NCBI GenBank assembly: GCA_029204225.1
Contig: CM055109.1
Location: 2,036,340-2,100,339 of the forward strand
Reading direction: 5' to 3'
Length of the DNA stretch: 64,000 bases
Origin: Diphasiastrum complanatum
Lineage: Eukaryota; Streptophyta; Lycopodiopsida; Lycopodiales; Lycopodiaceae
The translations under genes were made by a program, and so were the position numbers. Positions 22,737 through 34,700 of the stretch are shown piece by piece (the first letter of the stretch is position 1; each line of letters begins with the position of its first letter). Below the pieces are notes generated by a model. The model was not told where the DNA came from. It saw only the letters and a list, made by a program, of their open reading frames with translations, and did not search any database.

Positions 22737-24682
22737 TATAGTGAGGAAGCAAAAGCGTACGTATCATACAATCTCAATGTTGCCTTTGATGAAGAGCATG
22801 AGAACAATGGTAAGAGTGAGGATCTTCTAGTTATTGATTCCAGTGAGTAGGTCTCAAAGAAGCCCACTCAGGAGACTTTTAAGCCTCAAGAGCAAGAACA
22901 AGAGAAAGAGCACATCGATGGGATGCAAGTGGAAAGGGCGAAGAGGGATGGAGAGACACATTGGGATACATGATCACTATTTGCATCACCTCCCCCTTCA
23001 AAGAGTCTACCAAGGTGGTAAGAAGGTGAATGTAGCAGGGAATGTGCGAGGAGATCTTATGAAAACCCATGCAACATGAGAGTCAAGAGACCAACTTTGC
23101 ATTGAAGGCATCTATTGTAGAGTCACACGAGTCACAACCGTTCTATGAAGTCGTGAAGGTAAATGTATGGCAAAATGCCATGCAAGTGGAGTATGACTCC
23201 ATTATGAAGAATGACAGATGGAGCTTATGGACTTACTTGATAGGAAGCAATCAATAGGTTGCAAATGGGTTTACATAAGACAAGACTTGCTGCAAAAGGT
23301 TTTGCTAAATAGGAAGAGCATGACTATGATGAGACGTTTGCTCCTGTTGCGAAGATGACATCAATAAGAGCCGTGTTGGTAGTGGCAGCCTATTTTCATT
23401 TGGACATTCAACAAATGGATGTCAATAGTGCCTTCCTTCGTGGAGAATTGAAGGAAGAGATTTACATGGAGCAGCCACAAGGTTTTGAGGATGAAGGCAA
23501 AGAGCATCTGGTATGTAAGCTTAAGAAAGCTTTGTACGGGTTAAAGCAAGTGCCCAGGGCATGGTACAGCCACATTGATGATTATTTCACAAAGCATAAC
23601 TACGAGAGAAGAAAATCTGACTGTATGTTTTGAGGGAGAAAGAGGACACATCAGAGGTAGCAGTAAGTTGCTTATTGCTAAGATCAAAGGAGATCTTTCA
23701 CGTACATTTGACATGAAAGATTTGGGCTTGCCTAAGATTAGAAGTTTGGAGAACATTATGTTCTTGTTATATCCCAAGCAAAATATGCAAATGAGCTTCT
23801 TCAAATATTCAATATGTAGGATTGCAAGCCTATCGCCACTCCCAATGATACTCGTAATAAGCCATCCATGGCTGATGAGAGACCCTTTGTGGACAAAGCA
23901 CTATATCGTCAATTGATGGGTAGCTTGATATATCTTACAAATACCAAACTAGACATTGCACATGCAGTTGGTGTTGCAAGTCAGTTTTTGAGTATACTCA
24001 CAGAGGCATATTGAAAATCAGCCAAGAGAATTTTGAGGTATATATAAATACCAGACTAGACATTGCACATGAAGTTGGTGTTGCAAGTAAGCTTATGAGT
24101 AAAGTCACAGAAGCACATTGGAAATCAGCCAAGCCGATTTTGAGGTATATAGAAGGAACTTCTAAATATGGCATTGGTCACAAGGATGATGGAAACCTTC
24201 AGTTGGAAGGTTATTCTCATGTGGACTGCGAGCATGATCGTAGATTGACAATAGCTTATTCATTTCACCTGGGTTTTGGAGCAGTTTCTTGGTGAAACAA
24301 GAAACAACCTATGATAATATTGTCTTTGACAGAAACTGAATGCAGGGCAAAAGACGAGGGCTACCTGCGAGGCTATATGGTTGAGGCGCTTGTTGGGTGA
24401 TAGGCATATATTGCTCAAGTGAGTCCTACAATGATGTATTGCGATGGATGAAGTTGCATTCAGCTTGTGAGGAATCCCGTATACAATGTGAAAACAAAAC
24501 ACATTGAGGTTGACCAGCACTTCATACGGGAGAAAGTGCATACTGGGGAAATCCAGCTTGAGTTATGTGGCACTTAAGATCCGACTGTAGACATCTTTAC
24601 TAAGCCGCTTAGTATAGAGAAATTTGAAGAGTTTAGACAGTCTTTAGGTGTTACATTAAATAAAATAGCCATTAAGGGGGCT
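22737..24682 (+). pseudogene. Copia B integrase end, RT and RNase H, degraded
   Basis: It resumes after the gypsy block with [14 protein letters not shown], the segment after LGYS. RT pieces: [61 protein letters not shown]. About 23630-23660 the region with the YVDD active site is deleted. RNase H pieces ([44 protein letters not shown]) follow with several stops. It includes a 107-bp tandem duplication at 23939-24152 and ends at the polypurine tract before 24683. Confidence 0.88.
23939..24152 (+). repeat. 107-bp tandem duplication in copia B
   Basis: AAATACCAAACTAGACATTG at 23939 recurs as AAATACCAGACTAGACATTG at 24046, and both units run to TTTTGAGGTATATA. It covers the copia RT block TRPDIAHAVGVASQFMS...EAHWKSAKRILRY, so the protein block is present twice. 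The units have diverged by more than ten substitutions. Confidence 0.85.
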
Positions 24683-24977
24683 TGTTGAGATATAATGCCT
24701 ATTTTACCCCTAGTGGTTCTAGGAACTTACATGGTCTTATGTCATACATTTGTCATGTAGGCAGTTTGATGGTAAATACATTGTACCTCTCTTTGAAAAT
24801 TAAATAAGTAAGTGCAAGTTGGGTTTAAATGGCCAAGTGTGCATGCCATGTGGCATAAGACTCAAGTTGGTTATGACACCTCAATAGTTTCTATATATGT
24901 AAGGGAGGATTCTTCCTCGAGGAGGCATAATGAATTGCGAATCTTTAGACATTAGCGTATCATCTTAATCCAAATTC

Positions 24978-25037
<60 letters not shown>

Positions 25038-25192
25038 AATCAAGCATTTGGAATTCTTAACTTTGGTTTCTTGTGGTGCTTAAGCTGCCCTTGTATTATT
25101 GATGCTTCCATAGCTAGTTGCCTTCAAGCATTTATTTGTTGTGTCTGTTATTGAGGTTAAGATACTTCATAGATAGACCTATATATTCATCA
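24683..25192 (+). repeat. Copia B 3' LTR
   Basis: It starts TGTTGAGATATAATGCC and ends ATTCATCA, 510 bp, with a (CT)n tract at about 24979-25033. The start resembles copia A and C LTRs. The bases after it, AACAG (25193-25197), are the candidate target duplication; the matching left side is outside the window. Confidence 0.9.
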
Positions 25193-25623
25193 AACAGGCC
25201 ATGCTGTTGGGACGCTAAAGTGTAGTTATGTCAATTGACATCAATAGTAATCCTGAGTATAAAGGTTGATTGTAAAATGCACCTGTTAGCAGCTGATCCA
25301 TCTTCGTCGACAACGATTTCTTTCAAATTATGTTGCCTAGTTTGCTTCAGATTTTTGATGCAGGAAAAATTAAATCCACATCTGCAAATACACAGCCGGA
25401 ATTCTACCGTTTAGAGTTTGAATATTATGCATGATGGTTGGGAATAAGGCATTTCACAAACATAGAACAACTGTTTTTTGATTAGTCTCGCAAATTGGAC
25501 CATGTTCAACTTTTTGATGTTAGCATATCATTTGTGTAATGTGATATCCAAATACTTGTTTCATACATTTGTATCAAATCTTTCTAGCTTATCGATATGT
25601 CTTGCATTCTCTGCTGATTACAG
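25193..25623 (+). other. PLDZETA: Intron upstream of PLD zeta exon A
   Basis: No transposon or exon is recognised in these 431 bases. It ends in a polypyrimidine-poor acceptor CTGATTACAG. If the gene is intact upstream, this is the 3' end of an intron that contains the entire transposon cluster. Confidence 0.6.
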
Positions 25624-25725
25624 TTCCAATGGAGGTTGGAGAAAAAGGCCATACAACTTCTGATTTTACACTTTTTATTGAAGAAGAGAGCAATTTTTGA
25701 AGAACTCCAAGAGAAGCAAGAGCAG
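25624..25725 (+). CDS. PLDZETA: PLD zeta exon A (early PX domain)
   Basis: This exon has 34 codons in phase 0, from acceptor TTACAG to donor CAG|GTGAAT. It encodes [12 protein letters not shown], then a hydrophobic stretch, then [16 protein letters not shown]. That matches the plant PLD zeta PX core, where a KKRAF-like motif precedes a KQEQ helix. It begins inside the PX domain, so at least one coding exon must lie upstream. None is visible between 25193 and this exon. Confidence 0.9.
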
Positions 25726-28700
25726 GTGAATGAAAATTAAAGGTTTTGTAGAAGGAAGTATGTGGACTATTAGCTTGATGCATAGTCACATTATGTTTTC
25801 TTGTTTTGTCAAGGAAAATGCTAATGCTGAGTACCAATCTGTAGACTTGCATCAATGACCTTCACATCACAACCTTTTTTCTGACAAATAAAACAGTGGC
25901 ATACCATACTAGTGTTTGGAACTATCATCAGCTAGTCTCCATGTTTTCTCTAGCTTTAGCTCATGATTGTTTATTTATCTTGGTTACTCCATGTCTGAAA
26001 TAAACCTCCAAAGTCCTGCCTGCATCGATTTTCTGGTTGGTTTAGATTTCCAGGTCCTTCTGTGATGCTATATACTTCCCCATTTAAATTGGTGCATTAA
26101 ATTTCTTGTATCCTGCATTGGTCAATGAGGGTTATTTGATGTTTCAAGTTTTTCCATGCTTCTTAGCTTTTGCTTATGTCCAACACTTTTTGAATTTGGG
26201 AACAACAAACAGATCAAAGAGTGGGTTCAAAGCCTTGGTCTTGGGGAGCAGACACCACTAGGTTTGTCAGCACAAATTGATGATGAAACGGAGTGCAATC
26301 CTCCAGCACGCAGGTCCCAGCTTATTGATTGCTTTTTCCCTGCAGTTAGCACAGGACATGTACTGTTTCAAACTTTCATGTTGCCATTAGCCCAAGGATG
26401 GCGTATTCTTTCATAGTGCAAATTGTTTTTACAGTTAGATGCATATAGATTTATGAGAGGTGCTTTTTGTTTATGCAGAGACGTTCCTTCTAGAGCAGCA
26501 TTACCTGTCATGCGTCCTGCTTTGGGAAGGTCGTTGAGCATTTCTCAGAAAGTTACACTAGCCATGCAGAACTATCTCTGCCATTTTCTCGGCAGCCTAG
26601 AAATTTTGAACACTAGAGAGGCAAGCGTCGTCATTCTAACAAATAAATTGCTTCTTTAAATGGCGTGCAAAAACTGATGGAAGAAATTGAATAATAAAGT
26701 AGAAATGGTTTGTAGGCTGACAAATATCAGTCTTCTAGAAGTAAGATATTTTTGGCTATGGTGTATGGCCTAATTCATGTCAAATTAGCACATATTTTGC
26801 TCATTATAGAATGCCTATTAGAAATTGTATTCGAAGTTCTATTACTATGGTTCAGGCTTGACAAGCATGTAAAACTCAGAGTTTCAGCACTTGCATTGCA
26901 ATTCCATGCTCCAATCATTTTCACAAACCATGAATACCTTACTCTGCACAAGTTGTCTCAATATGAAGTTCACTAGACAAACATGTGTTTGTGAGACAGA
27001 AGAAGTGACAATGGAGAGATTGATGTCTAATGTCTTATGACGCAAAAAATAGCAGTTAAGATTCAATTTATGGATGTAATTCAACGTGTCTAATGTCTTA
27101 CAATGCAAAAATAGCAGTTAAGATGTAATCTATGGAAGTAATCAAAAGGTCTCTTTGTGATGCCACCTTAACAGTCAGCTAGGAGTAAAACACGAAACAC
27201 TGTTCAAGATAATTTTTTTTGTTTCAAATTGATATGATGAGGACATGCCCTCAGTCCTAAAAGTGTGTATCAACACTTTTCTTGCTATCTACAGTCTAAC
27301 ATGGTATCTACGCTGCATTCTGTATGACTGTATGACCGTTACATGTCCACAGTGTGTGCTAGAGCATGTGTAATTATCATTCTTCTACTCCATGACTCTC
27401 TTCTTCTCTATTCCTTTATTATCAAAACTTCATAAAATATTAATGTGTGCTAGCAGATCAGACAATCAGAATCATGTCAATATAAATGAGACTGGAAAAC
27501 AAAGTATATTTGAGTTTACTCCTGGATCGTCCACTGGTTAATTTTTTCTTTTAAGGTAAGGTCCAGTTGAAAATGATTTTAGTTGTTTCTACTAACTAAT
27601 TATGGATGATGATTGGACAGGACAGGTCTGCAAATTTTTGGAAGTTTCGAAACTTTCCTTTGCACGGGAGTATGGACCCAAAAAGCTGAAGGAAGGATAT
27701 GTCATGGTCCAACATTTGACTAATATCCATCCAGATGCTGATTCAGGGTGCTCCTTCTGGAGATCTAGGTGTTGCTGTTGTAACAGGAGATGGCAAAAGG
27801 TGTCTCTCTTGCTCATAAATGACTTAGGGCTATGGATTTTTGTGCATAAGCACCTAGTTTTTTGGTTTGGAATGCTTTTACTTTTGGAGTCTGTGATCCC
27901 CACTGGAAACAGCTAACATAGTTCTGATTGGAAATTAGAGCCATTAGTATGTTCTAGGCCAGTATGGCCATTGTACTCATGTGGTGATACAATCTGATCA
28001 GTGCTCCAAAACTGAGGCTGATATCTCCAGATGTTATCCGTTAGGTTAGCCTGATGGCCATTAGGTTATTTAACTTCAAGTCCCAAGCAAATTTTAGTGG
28101 AAAACCAGCAATCAAACAATGGTAGGGCTTTATGGCTGTACACGCTCCTTTCCTCTTTATTGCACAAGCTTGGCTTTTGGAGTAACAAGTTTGCCAATAG
28201 TCTAGCATAGACCAGAAATGAGAAGGGAATTCCGTGCCAAAAATGAGAAACTTTATTCAAGCTGTTAACTATTTGTGGACTTATCCTATTCTTTGCTAAG
28301 ATGGCACATAGTTGAGCTGTTGTCAATGTCTCCATGAATGGCATTTTTTAGAGCATTTATAAATTAATGTGAACGTGGGAAAGTGGCATTTCAGAAGTTT
28401 CCATCCGTTCTACAGTTCCTAGGTTTGGAAATGGCTATGGGAATGTCAATGATTTCAAAGTTTCAGCAAAAGCGAAGGGTAAAACAAGAAAAGTCTATAG
28501 GTACTTACGTATATGTCGTATATGTTTTTGTTTATATAGCAGTGCCCCGTACATTAATTAAGCACTATCCTCTATCTTGTATCTCATCTAGAATATGCTC
28601 TATGTCATATGAACTTATCCTCTATTTATGGCCCATGATAAATGTCTTGACCAACTTCTGCTCCTGGGATTTAAACCATCTGTGTTCCCTGATGACAACT

Positions 28701-31700
28701 CTGATGGTGCCTTGTGTAGGATTGGTATGATTCAGGCATGCAAGCATTGTAGCACAAAGATTCCTCCGAAAAGCTCTGCAATCAGACAAGGAGCATCCCT
28801 TCTGTATGCCATCCACCAAGATCTGGCAGTGCCACTTAACCACATAGTCGTGCATGTGATCATATGATTAGCACTTCATGGATCATCAAGCAACAAGTCT
28901 CAAACATACCCAGCCAATTCTCTAGCTCATTCTCATTAGATGAGCTAGAGTAAGCAGAGAACTAGACATAGCAATGTGCAGGAGATGCCATGTAAAGCAA
29001 CTAGAGCAGTATGAATAATGAGCGTGAGGAGATCATCCTGATCCTGGTGATGTATCAATTGGGTTAGGCTGAGCTGATTTACACAATGTGGATGCAATCT
29101 TTATATGTAATGCAGGCACGATTTGATCATCATATCTATTGGACAATGGTTGTAATGTAGACATGATCTTACAGATAGTCAAACATGATGAGATTGGAGC
29201 AAACCAAGCATCAATAGGATTCGTAAAGGAAGAAGAGTTGTGGATAATCATCTGTCCACAGGTTAATGTGAAAGCATCTCTAGTTTGATATTCTGTGTTG
29301 ATGGAGGATCCAAATAAGATTGTGACCAGAATAGTGCAAATAAAAGTGTGACCAGAATATGTGCAACAGCCCTATGTCTTTTTTGCAAAATTGAGGTAAT
29401 ACCTTTGAAAATATTTTTCTAGCTTGTCAAGCCAGCTGTACATTCAAAACCGTTACTTGAACTAGAGTGAACGTGTAAGTGGAAAGTATGACAAGGGCAT
29501 AAGGAGAATGTGATGCTAAGCATGCCACAGTGCTCTACTAGTGGTGCATGGGCCTTGGAGGGTATAAGTATACCCATTGGGCTCTCACTAGTGTATGCTT
29601 GATTGTGGTGCTAGTAGCTATATGCTGTTGGTATGACTCCTCTATCCCCTGTGGGTGGGTGATTTTATAACTTGGGGGTTAGATCCGTAAGATCTAGGTT
29701 TGGTTGGGTTGGTTTGTCCACCATCCGATTCCCTTGTGTTGCTTTCTTGCAACTTGCTTGGGTACTGCATCCTTGGTAGGGGCTTTATATTGGTATCAAA
29801 GCCAAAGCTATGCGATATTGCCAAGTGCTCAAGAGAAGGCCAAGAATTTGGAGTTGTAGCTTCAGGGTGGGATCCTGATTCTTGGACTTTGGGGAGCCAA
29901 AGTATTGTGCAAAAGCTTGGTGGGCGATTCACGTTTCTCTTTTCAAATCACGGGTTTTTGAGAGGATAACGATTGTTTGGTAGATGCACTACCAAAAGTA
30001 GCAATCAGTTTGATAAAATACGCTCTTGAATGGTGATTTGAAGGGGGTTTGATTCACTAGTAACATTAAGTTATTTGTAATTTCTTTTGCTATGCTTTTT
30101 GAAGTTAAGCCAAAAATTCAGCCTCTTGAAAGCTGAAATTTGTGTGCTCTAAAGGGCCGGATTGTTTGAGTTGAAGTTCACTTTCGAAATTGATAATGTT
30201 ATTGATCGTTTATAATTTGTAAGTGGATGAGGTTTTCCATTTGCTTGAAACGTTGTTTCCCGTGTCTTTTTGCTATTAAACAAGCGGTGTTTTCTAGCAT
30301 ATTAAAGGAAGCATTTTCTAGCAAAGTTTGCTTAAACTTTTGGTGACATCAGTAACATTATTTTCTAGTTGAATCACTGCTTTTTACAAAGCCGTAGGGT
30401 GGTTCACAAAGTAGGAGTTTTGTTTAAAGCATAAGGCTTTAAAACATGTTGTTTCAAGTGCTTTGACATGCCGTTTTTGTTGTTCAAAGTTTACTTGACA
30501 GACTTATTTCCGATGGCTGTCCAAGGTGGGCTTGTACCTTTGTCTTTGGTGAGAATGGAAGCCCATGATTTGGTCGATTCTTTGTGTTGGCTCAGTTGCT
30601 GTTCCAGATCTTGTAGCTTCGTCATTGTCTCTTTCTGTGGCTGGGAAGCATGTTTGTTATCCATTTCTGTCCGAAGCTGTTGGTTCTCTGTGCGTAGGTG
30701 GATGATTTCCAATTTCAAAGCTTGGACATCTGCTGTCAGCTCTTTCAGTTGGTAGGCTAGGAAATTTTCGAAGGATTTGGAGGTGGTGTAGTCGGCATTA
30801 GATAAGAAGGGCGTGTCTGGGGCAGCGGTGGTAGAGATGGGAGTGGAGGGGACAGGGGGTGAAGGAGGGCCAGAGTGGGAGGCGAGGAGAGGGAGAGAGG
30901 GGGCCTGCTGCGCAACAGCAGGTTGGTCAGCAGGTGGGGCGGCAGAGGTGAGACACAGGCAGGTGGGGCGACAGGTGAGATACGGGTAGGTGGGGCGGCG
31001 GCCGTGGAGGCAGGTCGAGCGGCGGCCATGGAGGTAGAAATCGTCTGATATACTGATGGGTACCTGAAGGAAGCTCTGTGATGGAGATACGAAACAACAC
31101 AAGTAGGAGGTGAGATGCCTGAGAGAACCATGATAATCTATATCCCTGATAATGAAGGCCCTGTGAGGAGGATAGTGCAATCTGTATGTAATGCCTGTAC
31201 CCTATGAATATAGGTAATGAGCTGAAGAGCTGCCTCGATCTGTATAGGTGGAATTGCAAACTCGACCAAGAGAATCTCATGTGATAGAAGGCTTCGCTCG
31301 AATCAACCGAGCTAACATGGTGGTCTGTAATCATGAAAGACAGGGCTAGTGTGAAGAGGGGAGACCTGTACACCATGCCTCTGCTGCATATAGAGTCGTG
31401 GGGATGACAATGGTATGAAAGAGGCGACACTTACTGTGAGCATCCTGGATGGCCCAGTGTGAAGATAGAGAGCTGCATCAAGGGTACTATGGGTAGTCCT
31501 TAATCATTGTCTAGATATGTCCATAACACTCCCCATTTTCATTTGGGAACGCATTCCTAGTTCCGTGGTCACCATGAAATAGATTGGCATCCAATCAGAC
31601 CACTTGCAAGCCTCTTGTCTTCACAAAAAAAAGCCTTTTCATTATGTTATGACCAAAAATAGGCATTATCATCAATTTAAGTTTTTTTTTTATATTACAA

Positions 31701-34700
31701 AGGATTAAAGTCCTCTTAAAGATTAGCCCAACTTATAAATATTCGTACATTAAGTATCCTTAAAAGGCTATGTGCATTCAAAGACTTTGAAAGTGTGAGG
31801 CTTTTAAGGCCTTGTGTTCAAGTAATTGCTCATCCTTGTTCAAGTAAGTATAGAAGCATAAAGCTTAGCCATAACATGTCCAATCATGATGGTTCAATAG
31901 TTTCTAGCCTCATGGGATCACCATTCTTGTGGATGGGGGCGTATGATGCTCATGCACCAAGAGGGAGGAAAGCTAGTCAGTGTATGTGAATCCGGCCAAG
32001 TTGAAAAGAAATGAGTGATTAGATAAGGTGCTAGGAGAAATTGTGAAATCAAAGATGCGTGGAATGAAAGATAGTGAGCCCATGAGATAATCAACAATGT
32101 TATGACCACCACTGTGAGGGTGGCAGATAAATTCACCTGAAAATGGCCACCTTCAAAGGTAATTATATAGCACTAGCTCATGTGATTCTCCTAGATGCAA
32201 CAAACACTCCCTATATGCAGTAACTAGGCTTGCCTTGTATGCTAAAGATCTTTGAACAAAATCCTTCATAAGCTGCAAACCTCTGTCATAGCGTTAGTTA
32301 GTTACAGTTGGTTTTCTTTTGAGAATTGTGATAAATGAGCTGAGACTATCAATCTTAAAACTGGTAGACAACACTAGTAGACCAGTAATTGAGCAAGAAT
32401 TTGTGCATATGTTCAAACATGATTCTTGAGCAAGTGTCATGGGTCTCACACTCAGATCACTGGACACTCCAGTCAAAAAGAAAATAAGGTCTGTGCTGAA
32501 TGATATGTGAAAGAAAATTATAGGACCATAAATGGATTCATTCAATCCACAAGAGTGATTGGTTGCATTACTATCTTCCATCAAAACTAGCACCTAGAAT
32601 TGACATATTGAAGATCTATAATCAAGAGCAATCTAAACAAAGTGCGAGACTTCACATGTGTGAGCCACAGCCTGCTGTACGGATAGAGACCTCAGAGCAA
32701 AATACTAACACCAATTGAAGCATTGGATCCACCAAAATGCATGCAAAGAGAGAGAACACAAGCTTGATGCAAAATCCTCAAGATCTCTTCAAAATTTGTT
32801 CTTACCAAATGAGCTCCAAATTGGAGTATAAACAAAAAGCTCGAGACTTGGACTGACCTGACTTGTTTCACACGTGTGGGACAGTACAGCCAGTTGTCCT
32901 TTGGCTCTTTTTAAATTCTCATACAAATCTATGGTCATACAATCAAATTGCACCTCTTGAAAAAAGTTAGAAGCTAGGAGAATGCATTCTAACTTGGAAA
33001 ACTTTGTTATTTGCCTTAATGGCTCTTGGGATTATGCACAAGCTAACCTATGCCTATGATTCACATGTGGGAACAGACTCCACACGTGTGGAATGACATT
33101 ATGTACATAAAATTGGCCTTAATCAAGCTATATTTTGCCATATTTCTCACACGATAATCCATCCAGATTATTGTTGCTGAAAGGAAAAAAGCAATTGTGT
33201 TAGCTAACACAAAAGTGTAGATTCTAGCATTTGCATTGTTGCTATGTTCTAATCTTAAATTATTAGATAGGCCTTTGGCGTATCCTCCCTTACGGAGGCA
33301 GGGATCTGAACTTGTGTGGCAAGCCCAGTCCAGCCACACTTCACCAGCACACCACACATGGGGCTGATGTATTGATACGTTGTTGTGGCATTGGCTTCAG
33401 ACTAAAAATTAGTTGTTTTCTCAATGTTTGAAATTTTCTTGTATAGCTGTGGTGGTTCAGTTAGCTTCTCAAATTCCTTGTATCCTCCTTGAAGAAGCAT
33501 TTTAAGTATTGTTGACCACTACATTATTCTATAATCAGAATTTTAAACATTGTACTTTCCTGTGCAGGTTTGGGCAGTGTTAAAACCTGGATTTCTAGCT
33601 TTGCTGGCTGATCCTTTTATCTCAAAGCCAGCTGACATTATTGTATTTGATGTGCTTGCTCCATCCTGTGGTACTGGGGATGGTCAAATTTCTTTGGCCA
33701 AGTTGACAAGAGAGAGGAATCCATTGCACTCTGGTTTTATTGTGAGTTCATGTTTTCACGTACCAACTGCCCAGATTTGGTGTTCTCTTTCGCTGTTTTA
33801 CTGCTTACCATGTTTTACAAGCTCCATGTTTTTCGCACTTGGTTGCCTACTGGTCACGACAAAGTTTTAAATTAAGATTAACAATGGTAACTGAAGGAAA
33901 CATGGGCTGTTTATTTTGACCTTTTTGTGGTTCAATTTGTGGAGTATGATGATTTGAGCAGTCATCTGATACATACAAAAAGTCAGGGAAATCTTGTCAT
34001 TTGCCATGCTTCTTCTAACAACATCCATGTTTTCAATTATAAGCCATAGCAGTTAGTGTGGAAATATCTCCATATTATGACATTCTGTCTTGTGAATTGC
34101 CTCAATACATTCTAGTTACCTCCTTTCCCATTAGTAGTGAAAAATAACGTGGTATATTTTGTTGTTTGGCACTAGTTTCCAATATTTTGTTGTTTCACTA
34201 GGATTCTGGCTGTTTTCATTTCAAGGAAAAATATTATGACTTATTTTCAAGTTATTTGCTTGAATTCAGTTTTTTTCACTTAGTCATTTTAATTTCTATA
34301 GGTCACTTGTGGCAATCGGATGGTTCAGATTAGAACTAGCAATGCTCGAGACTGGGTGACCGAAATTAATGATGCAGGATTAAGGCCTCCTGAAGGATGG
34401 TGCCATCCTCACCGTTTTGGCTCATTTGCTCCTCCTCGAGGTCTTTCTCCTGATTCTTCTGAAGCTCAATGGTTTGTAGATGGGCGGGCTGCATTTGAAG
34501 CCATAGCCTCAGCAATTGAAGACGCCAAGTTGGAGGTTAGGATGCTTTTATAAAATTTCATGTTGACAATGCAGTTCCTGCCTAAGAAAGACATGGTAGA
34601 TTTTGATTTCCGTAGTGCTCCTATGTAAATTCAATGCTCCTTGCAGATATTTATTGCAGATTGGTGGCTTTGCCCAGAGCTGTACATGAGGCGGCCATTT

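Larger units (their letters stand above)
19829..22768 (+). repeat. Tandem duplicate of gypsy 3' part plus flanking copia B sequence
   Basis: The flank TATAGTGAGGAAGCAAAAGC continuing to CATACAA occurs after LTR 2 (19829) and again after LTR 3 (22737). After the first flank the sequence jumps into the middle of gypsy RT (ACCTTTATGACC at 19863, matching 16962) and repeats everything to the flank. The offset is 2901-2908 bp. No target duplication surrounds the second copy as a unit. This is a tandem duplication of about 2.9 kb made after gypsy 1 inserted, not a second insertion. Confidence 0.93.
7407..25192 (+). mobile_element. Copia B: outer copia element carrying nested insertions
   Basis: It runs from its partial 5' LTR, through a primer site TGGTATTAGAGC at 7584-7595 (one mismatch to tRNA-Met), gag remnants at 8030-8674 and 14003-14200, protease and integrase to 15355, RT and RNase H from 22737, to a complete 3' LTR. 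Copia C and the gypsy block split it. Gag resumes in register across copia C, and the integrase frame (LGYS then EEAKAY) resumes across the gypsy block. All coding parts are heavily mutated, so it is the oldest layer of the cluster. Confidence 0.9.
27800..33567 (+). other. PLDZETA: Intron D-E of PLD zeta (5.8 kb)
   Basis: A long intron with GT donor and CAG acceptor. 27800-29500 and 31550-33567 show nothing I can name. The middle carries an LTR/PBS-like sequence near 29.5-29.8 kb and a minus-strand LINE relic with a proline-rich frame at 30.5-31.5 kb, listed separately. Confidence 0.85.

Noticed and set aside
26621-26627. GT donor six bases after exon C (AGC|GTCGTC)
   Set aside because: It keeps the frame but inserts two residues absent from the family, and its context is poor compared with GAG|GCAAGC. 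Kept only as a possible alternative site.
31132-31529. Apparent minus-strand LTR beginning TGTTATGG after a GGGGAG tract and ending GATTATCA
   Set aside because: The interval matches the LINE at the window start in order and spacing, no real primer site follows, and there is no second copy.
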